DNA of 7,269 nt from Acidobacteriota bacterium (GCA_021810735.1 JAJZIF010000190.1:1-7269), one strand, 5' to 3'. Shown: positions 1 to 6,458, counted from the first letter of the stretch. The notes: generated by a model not told the origin, from the sequence alone. A program made the numbers and translations.

Positions 1-2
1 AA

Positions 3-89
3 GAAATCGTCGACAGTTTAGCCGCACGACCGAACCTAAGGTACCCGATGTTCAAAATAACCCAAATCCGCGGTAAATCCGGAAACTAA
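3..89 (+). CDS. Possible C-terminal fragment of an upstream gene
   Basis: One + strand frame is open from the left edge to a TAA at 87-89 and encodes about 28 residues (start EIVDSLAARPNLRYP, end KSGN). The short peptide has a mixed but protein-like composition, so it could be the tail of a gene that begins outside the window. Third-position GC is only modest, and the other two forward frames also run for several codons, so this may be chance. I do not recognise the sequence. The following 150 bases up to the next gene hold no coding frame I would defend. Confidence 0.2.
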   Translation, partial: EIVDSLAARPNLRYPMFKITQIRGKSGN

Positions 90-224
90 ATCAATACCAG
101 TGACGGACTCACGCGCAACTAAATCTCCAGCAACGTGTTTGTAGAAGCAAGGCAGCGCGGCAGTTCAGCCTGAATCGAAGCGCCAATGGTTCGAACCCGC
201 CCGCCTTGATGCAAATTTTGGCTC

Positions 225-230
225 AGGTGA
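225..230 (+). promoter_or_regulatory. Ribosome binding site fixing the ATG start at 238
   Basis: AGGTGA lies seven bases before the ATG at 238. The frame also offers a TTG at 232, but this site would be only one base from it, so the ATG is the better start. Confidence 0.55.
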
Positions 231-237
231 TTTGCCG

Positions 238-1047
238 ATGTTCCAGGTGCCTCTGCTGCGACGGTTCTCCTCGCGCTGCCCGGCCGCTGCGTTGTTTTGC
301 GTCGCTTTTGGCGTGACCGCGGCGGCAGCGCCAGCATTGGCCCAGGGGACAGTGCAATCCGCGCCACCGGCGCACCCAAGCACGCCTGCCGCCAGCATGG
401 CAGAGGGCGGCATGGGGCACATGGCGGGTCACATGTATCTGACGGCGCTTCGACCGCCGCAGCCCGGCGACCAGCAGAAGGCCGATGCCATTGTCGCGGC
501 CGCCAAATTGGCGATGGCGCCCTATCAGGATTACCGCAAGGCCCTGGCCGACGGATATACGATTTTTCTCCCGAACGTCCCGCAACCCCAATATCACTTT
601 ACGAAGCGCGCGTACGCAATTGAGGCAAGATGGCACTTCGATCCATCGAAGCCCACGTCGCTGCTGTACAAGAAGACGCCGGACGGCGGCTACAAGCTGG
701 TCGGCGTGATGTACACCGATCGGGTACACGCCAGCGAGAGCGAATTAAATGACCGCATTCCGCTGAGCATCGCACGCTGGCATCAGCACATCAATTTCTG
801 CAAGGCTCCGCATGGCCAGAAAGCCGCCTACTTCGGTCCCGACGCGAAATTCGGACTGATGGGTTCCATCACTACCGCAACGGCGTGCGATGCGGCGGGG
901 GGCGAGTTTTATCCTCACATATTTGGATGGATGGTCCACGTCTATCCGGACGAGACAGACCCGAAAAAGATATGGTCCACACAGGATGATGCGCACGGCC
1001 ATGACAATATGGACCACTCCCCCATGGCCGGCATGAAGATGAATTAG
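238..1047 (+). CDS. Exported His/Met-rich protein of unknown function
   Basis: This is a 269-residue protein that I cannot name. Residues 1-35 form a clear signal peptide: R8/R9, a hydrophobic Ala/Phe/Val core, then ALA before Q36, so the product should be periplasmic or secreted. Next is a Pro/Ala-rich, low-complexity segment (about 36-66) with GGMGHMAGHM. The body (about 67-240) is ordered-looking and carries PQYH (H120), RWHF (H133), VHAS (H164), WHQHINFC (W181, H182, H184, C188), C217 and FGWMVHVYP (H234). C188 and C217 could form a disulfide. The tail (about 250-269) is HGHDNMDHSPMAGMKMN, a composition typical of copper- or other metal-binding tails. Metal binding is inferred from residue content only. 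The start is ATG 238 with AGGTGA upstream. It appears monocistronic: 250 bp separate it from the next gene. The exported nature is well supported; the function is not. Confidence 0.85.
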   Translation: MFQVPLLRRFSSRCPAAALFCVAFGVTAAAAPALAQGTVQSAPPAHPSTPAASMAEGGMGHMAGHMYLTALRPPQPGDQQKADAIVAAAKLAMAPYQDYRKALADGYTIFLPNVPQPQYHFTKRAYAIEARWHFDPSKPTSLLYKKTPDGGYKLVGVMYTDRVHASESELNDRIPLSIARWHQHINFCKAPHGQKAAYFGPDAKFGLMGSITTATACDAAGGEFYPHIFGWMVHVYPDETDPKKIWSTQDDAHGHDNMDHSPMAGMKMN

Positions 1048-1162
1048 GGCCGGTTTCCGCGAATCCAGCTTCGATCTCCTCAAAAAAACCGATGCGCCGC
1101 CGCAACGCCACAGCCCAGTCCGGATTGGACTTTGGACTATAGTGGCACAATGTCCGAATGGA

Positions 1163-1175
1163 GAACGGGCCGTTC
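1163..1175. promoter_or_regulatory. Short perfect dyad between two genes
   Basis: GAACGG-G-CCGTTC is a perfect 6-bp inverted repeat with a one-base centre. It sits in the 250-bp gap (1048-1297) about 120 bp ahead of the CBS-domain gene. Such a short dyad could be a protein binding site, but one copy of this size can arise by chance. I see no convincing -35/-10 pair next to it. The rest of the gap shows no gene. Confidence 0.2.
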
Positions 1176-1297
1176 GGCATGTTTCGCCGATGCCGGGAAG
1201 CGAGTACACTATTTTGACTTGGACGCCGATACTACCGAGGTCGTCCGGGGTTAGGATGGATGCACGGTAAGCGATTGCCAGGGGCCAGGAGGGTTCG

Positions 1298-1750
1298 ATG
1301 AAAATTTCCGACGCAGTTGGATTGGTGCTGAAGGGCAAAGGCGAACGAAGGATTGTGTCGATTGCGCCCGAACTGTCGGTCTACGAAGCGGTCGAGAAGA
1401 TGGCCGAGGAAGATATCGGCGCGTTGCTGGTCATGTCCGACGACCGACTGATCGGAATGCTCTCTGAACGCGATTACGCGCGCAAAGTGGCCCTGATGGG
1501 GCATTCTTCCAGAGAAACCCAGGTCCGCGAGATCATGACCAGCCCGGTCGTATTCGTAAGTCCGCAGCACACGGTGGATGAATGCATGGCCATCATGACG
1601 CAGCATCATTTTCGCCATCTGCCGGTATGTCAGGGTGAAACTGTCATGGGCGTGATCTCCATCGGCGACCTGGTGAAGTGGGTGATCTCCGGCCAGGCAC
1701 ATGCCATTCAGCAGTTGGAAGGCTACATTACGGGAACGTATCCCGGGTAG
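1298..1750 (+). CDS. Two-CBS-domain protein
   Basis: This 150-residue protein consists almost wholly of a tandem CBS-domain pair. CBS pairs usually bind adenine nucleotides or S-adenosylmethionine and act as cytoplasmic sensors or regulatory modules. CBS1 spans about residues 18-68 and ends in [15 protein letters not shown]2 spans about 79-137, opens with [11 protein letters not shown] and ends in [13 protein letters not shown]. The SERD (56-59) and SIGD (121-124) motifs match the usual ribose/phosphate-contacting S/T-x-x-D pattern. The tail [10 protein letters not shown] resembles that of many stand-alone CBS proteins. No catalytic or transport domain is attached, so its partner is unknown. 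AGGAGGG at 1287-1293 gives a strong ribosome binding site for ATG 1298. The family call is firm; the ligand and role are not. Confidence 0.93.
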   Translation: MKISDAVGLVLKGKGERRIVSIAPELSVYEAVEKMAEEDIGALLVMSDDRLIGMLSERDYARKVALMGHSSRETQVREIMTSPVVFVSPQHTVDECMAIMTQHHFRHLPVCQGETVMGVISIGDLVKWVISGQAHAIQQLEGYITGTYPG

Positions 1751-1811
1751 CTTCCGCGCATCAGAATCCCGCTGAAAACTTCTTCCTCTCTTCGCGTCGA
1801 CTACTGGCGTT

Positions 1812-1839
1812 CACACGGTCGTGCATCGTGTGCACGATG
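1812..1839. repeat. Three overlapping inverted repeats upstream of the SDR gene
   Basis: Within 28 bp there are three perfect, mutually exclusive dyads. CACACG (1812-1817) pairs with CGTGTG (1827-1832). CGTGCA (1820-1825) pairs with TGCACG (1831-1836). CATCGTG (1824-1830) pairs with CACGATG (1833-1839) around a 2-base centre. The block ends 32 bp before the ATG of the deleted dehydrogenase gene, a usual place for an operator. The partner regulator is not visible in the window. The geometry of the last dyad suits a dimeric DNA-binding protein better than an RNA hairpin. Confidence 0.4.
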
Positions 1840-1871
1840 GAGTCATCCAATCGGACAGGAGTGAAGATACG

Positions 1872-2342
1872 ATGAAGATGCAAGGCAACACCATCCTGAT
1901 TACCGGCGGAGGTTCAGGAATTGGCCGCGGGCTGGCGGAAGCTTTCCACGCGCTTGGAAACAAGGTCGTCATCGCTGGCCGGCGCCAGCACGTATTAAAT
2001 GAGACGACAGCGGCAAACCCCACGCCGACGTATTGCGCGACGAAAGCTGCGATCCATTCCTACACGCAGTCGCTGCGCTTTCAACTGCACTCCACGACAA
2101 CCGAGGTGCTCGAACTGATTCCGCCCTATGTTGCGACCGAACTGATGAATGGCGGTACTTCCGATCCACGCGCGATGCCTCTCGACCAGTTCATCGCGGA
2201 GGTAATGACGATTCTCAAAACGCAGCCCGAGGCGACGGAAATTTGCGTGGAGAATGTGAAGCGCCTGCGCTTCGCCGCGGAGAGCGGACACTACGATGCT
2301 GTGTTTCAAGGCTTGAACCAGGCCATGGCCGGACTGCATTAA
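1872..2342 (+). pseudogene. Short-chain dehydrogenase with its central third deleted in frame
   Basis: The frame encodes 156 residues and has no internal stop. The N-terminus is a classical SDR Rossmann start: NTILITGGGSGIGRGLAEAF, with the cofactor-binding TGxxxGxG at residues 11-18, then VVIAGRR (33-38). At about residue 50 (AANP, nt 2021/2022) it jumps directly to TPTYCATKAAIHSYTQ, which carries the active-site YxxxK (Y54, K58). It then runs on through LIPPYVATELMNGG and FAAESGHYDAVFQGLNQ. Intact members of this DltE-like SDR family are about 245-250 residues long. Roughly 95 residues are therefore missing, including the NAG motif and the catalytic Ser. The reading frame is kept across the junction. 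The product could hardly fold as a working oxidoreductase, so I call it a decaying gene, though an assembly error is possible. ATG 1872 has AGGAG at 1857-1861, ten bases upstream. Confidence 0.8.
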
Positions 2343-2383
2343 GCTGCGCATCCGTCGAGAAGGCGACTCGGACTGGAGTTGCT

Positions 2384-2890
2384 CTAGCCGTTCCAGGCGC
2401 CGAGTTGTCTGCGCACCATTACCAACTGGCCGAGGTGATAGCTGGTGTGGTCGCCAGCCAGTAGAATCTCCCGCAGGTAGGTTTGCCCGTCTCCCCAGGG
2501 AATTTTGGCAGTCAGATCGGTCTTCGGGTCCCGCAGTAGCTTGTCGAGGCCTTTCAGTTCCTTGTGAATCGCGGCCACCGACTGCTTCCATGCCGCGGGA
2601 GATTTTGGCCGGTCCTCGGCGGGCCAATATCCCTCCGGCCACTTGGGAGCTTGATACTTCGGGTTGGTGCAGAAATCCAGAAGATCATGGAGCGTCAAGC
2701 GGATATGTTCCAGCAACTGCCACGCATTGTGCGGCGCGTCTGCCGGCTTCCGCGCGACCAACGCAGCGGGCATGTCCTTCACCGCGTCGTTCAGGCTGGC
2801 ATGGGCCTGGCCGCCTTGCAGAAACTCCCATAATTCGTGTCGAATGGATCGGTCCGGAACGGACAGTCGAGTCGGTGTCTTCGTGGGCAT
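2384..2890 (-). CDS. DinB-superfamily (DinB_2-like) protein
   Basis: This is a 168-residue cytoplasmic protein of the DinB/YfiT four-helix superfamily, which includes metal-dependent thiol transferases and many damage-inducible proteins of unknown activity. The pattern of metal-site histidines is present. H62 lies in the second helix (WQLLEHIRLTLHDLLDF), and H148 and H152 lie in GDHTSYHLGQLVMVRRQLG, the HxxxH of the last helix. N-terminal RHELWEFLQGGQAHASL is the first helix. An insert rich in Pro and Trp (APKWPEGYWPAEDRPKSP, about 81-98) is common in this subfamily. The start is supported by AAGGAG on the - strand (2898-2903), seven bases before the ATG. It lies 77 bp downstream of the cyaY-like gene on the same strand and may share its transcript. 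It converges on the deleted SDR with a 41-bp gap. The substrate cannot be told. Confidence 0.88.
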   Translation of the reverse strand: MPTKTPTRLSVPDRSIRHELWEFLQGGQAHASLNDAVKDMPAALVARKPADAPHNAWQLLEHIRLTLHDLLDFCTNPKYQAPKWPEGYWPAEDRPKSPAAWKQSVAAIHKELKGLDKLLRDPKTDLTAKIPWGDGQTYLREILLAGDHTSYHLGQLVMVRRQLGAWNG

Positions 2891-2967
2891 ACGATCGCTC
2901 CTTGGGCTACCCGATTGGATGCTTCGGGCGCTTTCCAGGTCTGTTCGCCCTGTAGCTTGAGCAGGCT

Positions 2968-3303
2968 CTAGCTGAGTACTACTTCGTTGCCACCAAGATG
3001 CTCGCGAATCAGTCGAGCCACCAGCGGCTTCAGGGATTCGCCGGTTTTTGGCAGCACGAACGTCTGTGAAGCGTCGTCCCAGTCCAGCTTAAAGCTGGTG
3101 GAGAGCGCCGAAATCCATATTTGCCGGACGGGAGCGTTGGGAGTGAGGACAAACTTGGAGGATGGCTCGTCGAAGCTGATGTTCAGCACGCCGTTTTGTT
3201 CTTCCACCTCGAAGTCGGCATCGCTCTCCGCCAGGATTAATGCCTTTTTCAGCGATTCCAGGGCGCTGTCCGCATGGCGTCGAAAGGTAATTTCATCCAG
3301 CAT
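2968..3303 (-). CDS. cyaY: Frataxin-family iron-binding protein (CyaY-like)
   Basis: This 111-residue protein matches bacterial frataxin CyaY (about 106 residues) in length and layout. CyaY binds iron weakly and modulates iron-sulfur cluster assembly on IscS in the cytoplasm. An acidic first helix comes first (MLDEITFRRHADSALESL, with D3, E4, D12, E16), then a further acidic run (E26, D28, D30). Next are the strands FEVEEQNGVLNISFDE and SKFVLTPNAPVRQIWISA. The NxPxRQIWIxA motif (56-66) is the frataxin signature. FKLDWDDASQTFVLPKTGESL and a last helix (LKPLVARLIREHL) complete the alpha-beta-alpha sandwich. The frame continues upstream of the chosen ATG to 3525, but that part would overlap the divergent phospholipase gene and does not look like protein. 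No good ribosome binding site precedes the ATG. No isc or suf gene is in view. Confidence 0.85.
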   Translation of the reverse strand: MLDEITFRRHADSALESLKKALILAESDADFEVEEQNGVLNISFDEPSSKFVLTPNAPVRQIWISALSTSFKLDWDDASQTFVLPKTGESLKPLVARLIREHLGGNEVVLS

Positions 3304-3343
3304 GGAGCCAGTGTACCAACATTCAGCCGATGCCTGCCGTCTG

Positions 3344-3349
3344 TAGAAT
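3344..3349 (+). promoter_or_regulatory. Possible -10 box for the phospholipase gene
   Basis: TAGAAT, preceded directly by TG, lies in the 57-bp gap between the divergent cyaY and phospholipase genes. The hexamer 17 bases further upstream (ATTCAG) is a poor -35. Transcription from here would start only a few bases before ATG 3361, giving a nearly leaderless message, so the assignment is tentative. Confidence 0.22.
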
Positions 3350-3360
3350 GCATCTAGGCG

Positions 3361-4731
3361 ATGAAGATGAATATGAAAGCATTCCGTCCGGGAAGCCGGC
3401 AAGCCGTGAACAGGGAAGGAAAATGCTGCACGCGAGCACAGGTTTCCGCAGTTCACCTTCTCATCGCGCTGCTGCTCATTTTTAGCATTCCGCAGCACGT
3501 CGAAGCCTACTCTTTTCTCACCCATCAGGACATCATCGATGTAGCGTGGAAGGGATCGATTCGTCCAGCACTGCTGGCGCGATTTCCCACAATCACGCCC
3601 TCTCAGTTACAGGAGGCGCGGGCCTATGCGTACGCGGGCGCGACTATCCAGGACATGGGCTATTATCCGTTTGGCGATGAATTCTTCAGCGGTCTGACCC
3701 ACTACGTGCGGTCTGGAGAATTTGTGAACAACCTGTTCCAGGATGCGCAGACGGTGGATGAATATTCGTTTGCGATTGGAGCCCTGGCCCATTATGTGGG
3801 CGACAACGACGGGCATCGCTACGCTACCAATCCTGCCACGCCACTGGAATTTCCGCCGCTGGGCAAGAAGTTCGGACCGATTGTTACCTACGATCAGGCC
3901 CCGCATGCGCATATTCGAACCGAGTTCGCCTATGATGTCGAGCAATTGAGCAACGACGAGTTTGCGCCGATCTCGTATCGGCATTCCGTTCGCTTTATCG
4001 TTGCGCGGAGGCTGCTGGAACAAGCGTTTTTCGACACGTATGGTATGCGCCTCCGGTCAGTATTGGGCCGGCCCCGGCCCGCGATCGCAAGCTATCGCTC
4101 ATCCATGCAAAATCTGCTGCCCAAAGCCGCGCGCGCGGAGGTCTTGATTCATCGCAAGAATTTTCCTCCTGCCGAAGATACTCCCGCCTTTCATCAATTC
4201 GAAGTGCGCCAGGCCCAGGCGAGGATCGATAATGGATGGGCCAACTACAGCCGTAAAGATGGATTTGAAGTCTATTTCATCGTTTTTTTGCTGCGCATTG
4301 TGCCGAAGGTCGGAACAATTTCCGATCTGGCCATTCGCGGGCCCAGCGCGGAGACGAACCGCTGGTACATCGAAAGCGTGAATCGCACCACGGACGATTA
4401 CGAGCAGATGCTGCGCGAATTGGCAAGAGATCCAAGGCATCGGCTGGATCTGCCCGATCGCGACCTGGATACGGGCAAGCTGGTGCAGCCCGGTTCCTAT
4501 CCGTTGACGGACAAGACCTATGCCGAGTTATTGACCAAATTGACGGCGCAGCCGAACCACGCCATTCCGGCCGGCCTGCAGCAGAATATTCTGAGCTACT
4601 ACGCGGACCCCGATGCGCCCATCACCACGAAGAAGAATCCCGACGCATGGAACCGTGTGCAAACAGGTCTGACGAAATTGCGTGGAATGCAAACTGTGGG
4701 AGACAAGAGCGTTGCCATACTGCATCCCTAA
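3361..4731 (+). CDS. Exported zinc-dependent phospholipase C-family protein
   Basis: This 456-residue protein belongs to the zinc-dependent phospholipase C / S1-P1 nuclease-like fold. Residues 31-49 give a signal peptide core (VHLLIALLLIFSIPQHVEA) with cleavage expected before Y50, so it acts outside the cytoplasm. Candidate zinc ligands follow the family order: YSFLTHQDI (H55), GATIQDMGYYPFG (D98), GLTHYVRSG (H114), and ALAHYVGDNDGHRYA (H144, D148, D150, H152). The catalytic-type domain occupies about residues 50-220. The remaining 230 or so residues are less familiar and include a hydrophobic stretch, VYFIVFLLRIV. Classical secreted phospholipases C are much shorter. Hydrolysis of phospholipid head groups is the family expectation; the real substrate is unknown. 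ATG codons at 3361, 3367 and 3373 all fit, as does a GTG at 3406, which would shorten a long n-region. No strong ribosome binding site decides between them. Confidence 0.85.
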   Translation: MKMNMKAFRPGSRQAVNREGKCCTRAQVSAVHLLIALLLIFSIPQHVEAYSFLTHQDIIDVAWKGSIRPALLARFPTITPSQLQEARAYAYAGATIQDMGYYPFGDEFFSGLTHYVRSGEFVNNLFQDAQTVDEYSFAIGALAHYVGDNDGHRYATNPATPLEFPPLGKKFGPIVTYDQAPHAHIRTEFAYDVEQLSNDEFAPISYRHSVRFIVARRLLEQAFFDTYGMRLRSVLGRPRPAIASYRSSMQNLLPKAARAEVLIHRKNFPPAEDTPAFHQFEVRQAQARIDNGWANYSRKDGFEVYFIVFLLRIVPKVGTISDLAIRGPSAETNRWYIESVNRTTDDYEQMLRELARDPRHRLDLPDRDLDTGKLVQPGSYPLTDKTYAELLTKLTAQPNHAIPAGLQQNILSYYADPDAPITTKKNPDAWNRVQTGLTKLRGMQTVGDKSVAILHP

Positions 4732-4819
4732 CATAGGTTCGCCCGATCGGAATGACGAACGGCCAGGTTGCCGCAACGAACACTTGCAAGGTCCACTTCG
4801 ATTGACGACGCCGTAGGCG

Positions 4820-5251
4820 ATGACCCACAATAGCCGCATGGCAAAATCCGCAGGTTCAGGTTCCAGCGCCAGCGATTTCGGGCTGCTGGTATTGCGTCTC
4901 TTTTTCGGAATCAACCTCTTCTGGTGGCACGGCCGGGAAAAAATCACGCACTTCTCCCAAATGTCCTCCCACTTCCCCAATCCACTTCACATTGGATCGC
5001 ACGCCAGCCTGATCTACGCGCTGATTTCGGATGGGATTTGCTCGATTTTAGTGGCGCTGGGACTTGGGACACGCCTCGCTGCGTTCATCGTCTTCGTCGA
5101 CATCAGCGTCGCTTTTTATTTTGTCCATCATCATCCGTTCTCCGGTGGACATGGGGAGCTTCTGCTGCTCTACATCGGCGGTTTTCTGGCGCTGGTCTGT
5201 ACCGGTGGCGGCCGCTTCAGCCTGGATATGAGATTCTGGGGCCGCAGCTAG
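4820..5251 (+). CDS. DoxX-family membrane protein
   Basis: This is a 143-residue inner-membrane protein with four predicted helices at about residues 20-38, 60-80, 83-102 and 112-128. FGLLVLRLFFGINLFWWHG matches the family opening (LRL..G..F..HG). The GLGTRLAAFIVFVDISVAFYFVH helix and the closing GGGRFSLDMRF (PGRxSLD-like) are also typical of DoxX. The loop between helices 3 and 4 is rich in histidine (HHHPFSGGHGE, 103-113). DoxX proteins have been tied to thiosulfate:quinone oxidoreductase in some archaea and to thiol/redox stress in bacteria, but most have no known reaction. The start is ATG 4820 with a weak TAGGCG before it; ATG 4838 is the alternative. It follows the phospholipase gene by 88 bp on the same strand, and co-transcription is possible but not shown. 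Confidence 0.9.
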   Translation: MTHNSRMAKSAGSGSSASDFGLLVLRLFFGINLFWWHGREKITHFSQMSSHFPNPLHIGSHASLIYALISDGICSILVALGLGTRLAAFIVFVDISVAFYFVHHHPFSGGHGELLLLYIGGFLALVCTGGGRFSLDMRFWGRS

Positions 5252-5545
5252 AGCATTCCGGTTGCCTATGGAAGACGCGCCGCAGGGGTTCTTCGCTTGC
5301 CGAGAGGTAAGCGTGGTGTCCATGCTGCATTCTGGCGAGCAGGTCACGCCGGTATAAGTGATGCTGCGAGCGTTTCAGAATGTGCTGCCAGCGCATGCGA
5401 AGCCAACTCTGGAGAGAACGTGGTAGGGCGCCAGCCCACCTTTGCATTCCTGCGGGCGCCCCTTGACAATGCCTTCGTCATTATCGAGGACGACCCGCCG
5501 GAAATGTTTATGAAACAAGCTGCAGCCTGTTTACGATGGGTGCAG
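5252..5545 (+). other. Gene-poor leader region with a GGGCGCC inverted/direct repeat
   Basis: About 290 bp separate the DoxX gene from the start chosen for the next gene. The downstream frame remains open here as far up as a TTG at 5297. However, the codons before 5546 have low third-position GC and the peptide is not protein-like, so I treat them as non-coding. GGGCGCC at 5426-5432 recurs at 5454-5460. Its reverse complement GGCGCCC lies at 5455-5461, so the two arms could form a 7-bp stem around 22 bases. TTGACA at 5463-5468 looks like a -35 box, but no -10 lies at a suitable distance. Confidence 0.3.
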
Positions 5546-6418
5546 GTGAACATCGAAAAGGTCTCCTACAAGTCGCTCTCCAAGACAGCGCGATCTGTTT
5601 TGCTCTGCGGGATGCTGGTTTGGCTTGTTGCGCAAACGGTCGATGCGTCCGAGTTGAAAAAGCAAACCGCGGCGGCCTTTGACCGCTATATCGCCGCGTC
5701 CGGAGCGCGCATGCAGGCGGAACTCCCGAATGGCCCCTTCCTCTTTGTCGACACCCTGCCAGAGGAGCGCCGCGAGGAAGCTTATGCCCAGCTTCGTGCA
5801 GGGCAAATTCTGGTAAACCCGGTTCACGCAAAGGCGGCGGGTTCTCCCATGAGAGTACCGGGCGGCCTGATTCACGACTGGATTGGCGTGGCCTTCATCC
5901 CAAACGTGTCCTTGGCAGAAACGCTCGCAGTCGCCCAGGACTATGACCATTACCAGGACATCTACCGGCCCGAGGTGCGCCGTTCCAAGCTCTTGCAGCG
6001 TAGTGGCGACAATTTCACAGTGTTTCTCCAGTTCTACAAGAAATCGCTGGTCACGGTCGTCCTCAACGCGAACTTCGATATCCATTACGAACGCCTCGGA
6101 CCGGATCGCGTGGTGAGCGATTCCTATTCCACGCGGATCGCCGAGGTAGATGCCGCCGGACAGGCGGACGAGCGGGAATTGCCGGTCGATGGTGGGCACG
6201 GCTATCTTTGGCGCCTCGACAGCTACTGGCGGCTGGAAGAAAAGGATGGGGGCGTGTATGTCCAGCTTGAATCGATCGGGCTGAGCCGCAGCGTCCCGGC
6301 AGTTTTCGCTTTGCTGGTAAATCCGCTACTGCGAAGTATCCCCCGTGGCGTCCTTACGGATATGCTGGGCGCAACGCGTAGGTTTGTAGCCAAACCCGAC
6401 CTGAAGACGCCTCCATGA
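5546..6418 (+). CDS. Exported protein of unknown function, START/SRPBCC-like C-terminal half
   Basis: This 290-residue protein starts at GTG 5546. That start gives a canonical signal peptide: K5, K9 and K13, the core SVLLCGMLVWLVAQTV, then VDA before S35. It also marks the point where third-position GC becomes high. ATG 5504 and 5510 are in-frame alternatives that would leave an unusually long charged leader. The mature part begins with a helical region (about 35-80). It continues with GGLIHDWIGVAFIPNVSL (106-123), AQDYDHYQDIYRPEVRRSKLL, a strand-rich stretch (FTVFLQFYKKSLVTVVLNANF), and YLWRLDSYWRLEEKDGGVYV (220-239) followed by QLESIGLSRSVP. A final helix (SIPRGVLTDMLGATRRF) completes it. 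The W-x-x-E-x-x-D-G-G-V-Y-V-x-x-E-S pattern before a long last helix resembles ligand-binding START/polyketide cyclase-like domains. That resemblance is my inference. It is probably periplasmic. The gene ends 88 bp before the convergent ssb end. Confidence 0.8.
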   Translation: MNIEKVSYKSLSKTARSVLLCGMLVWLVAQTVDASELKKQTAAAFDRYIAASGARMQAELPNGPFLFVDTLPEERREEAYAQLRAGQILVNPVHAKAAGSPMRVPGGLIHDWIGVAFIPNVSLAETLAVAQDYDHYQDIYRPEVRRSKLLQRSGDNFTVFLQFYKKSLVTVVLNANFDIHYERLGPDRVVSDSYSTRIAEVDAAGQADERELPVDGGHGYLWRLDSYWRLEEKDGGVYVQLESIGLSRSVPAVFALLVNPLLRSIPRGVLTDMLGATRRFVAKPDLKTPP

Positions 6419-6458
6419 CCGGAATCGATAGGGTTGACCCATCTCCGTTCCAGACCCG

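Noticed and set aside
185..202. GGTTCGAACCC resembling the T-arm of a tRNA
   Set aside because: The flanking 5-base arms do not pair, and no acceptor stem, D-arm or anticodon arm fits upstream. It is only the 10-bp palindrome GGTTCGAACC.
745..1338. Open frame of 197 codons on the - strand spanning the gap before the CBS gene
   Set aside because: It covers the end of the exported-protein gene, the gap and the CBS start. It has no family features and no good start site.
1731..1745. CGGGA-ACGTA-TCCCG stem at the end of the CBS gene as a terminator
   Set aside because: It lies inside the coding sequence before the stop codon, the stem is only 5 bp, and no T run follows.
2343..2383. Bidirectional terminator between the SDR remnant and the DinB gene
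   Set aside because: The TCCGTCG...CTCGGA symmetry has mismatches inside the stem and no T run, so it is not better than chance.
1995..2642. Long open frame of 215 codons on the - strand
   Set aside because: It overlaps the DinB gene and the SDR remnant in another frame, and its Arg/Gly-rich product has no recognisable motif. It is a shadow of GC-rich coding DNA.
3304..3525. N-terminal extension of the CyaY frame up to 3525
   Set aside because: It would overlap the start and signal peptide of the divergent phospholipase gene. Its composition is not protein-like, and CyaY proteins normally begin where the ATG at 3303 places the start.
5463..5491. TTGACA as a sigma-70 promoter
   Set aside because: No TATAAT-like hexamer lies 16-18 bases downstream. 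The nearest A/T-rich hexamers are at 10-13 bases.
5531..6199. Open frame of 222 codons on the - strand opposite the START-like gene
   Set aside because: The + strand frame has a signal peptide and patterned secondary structure. The antisense product shows neither.
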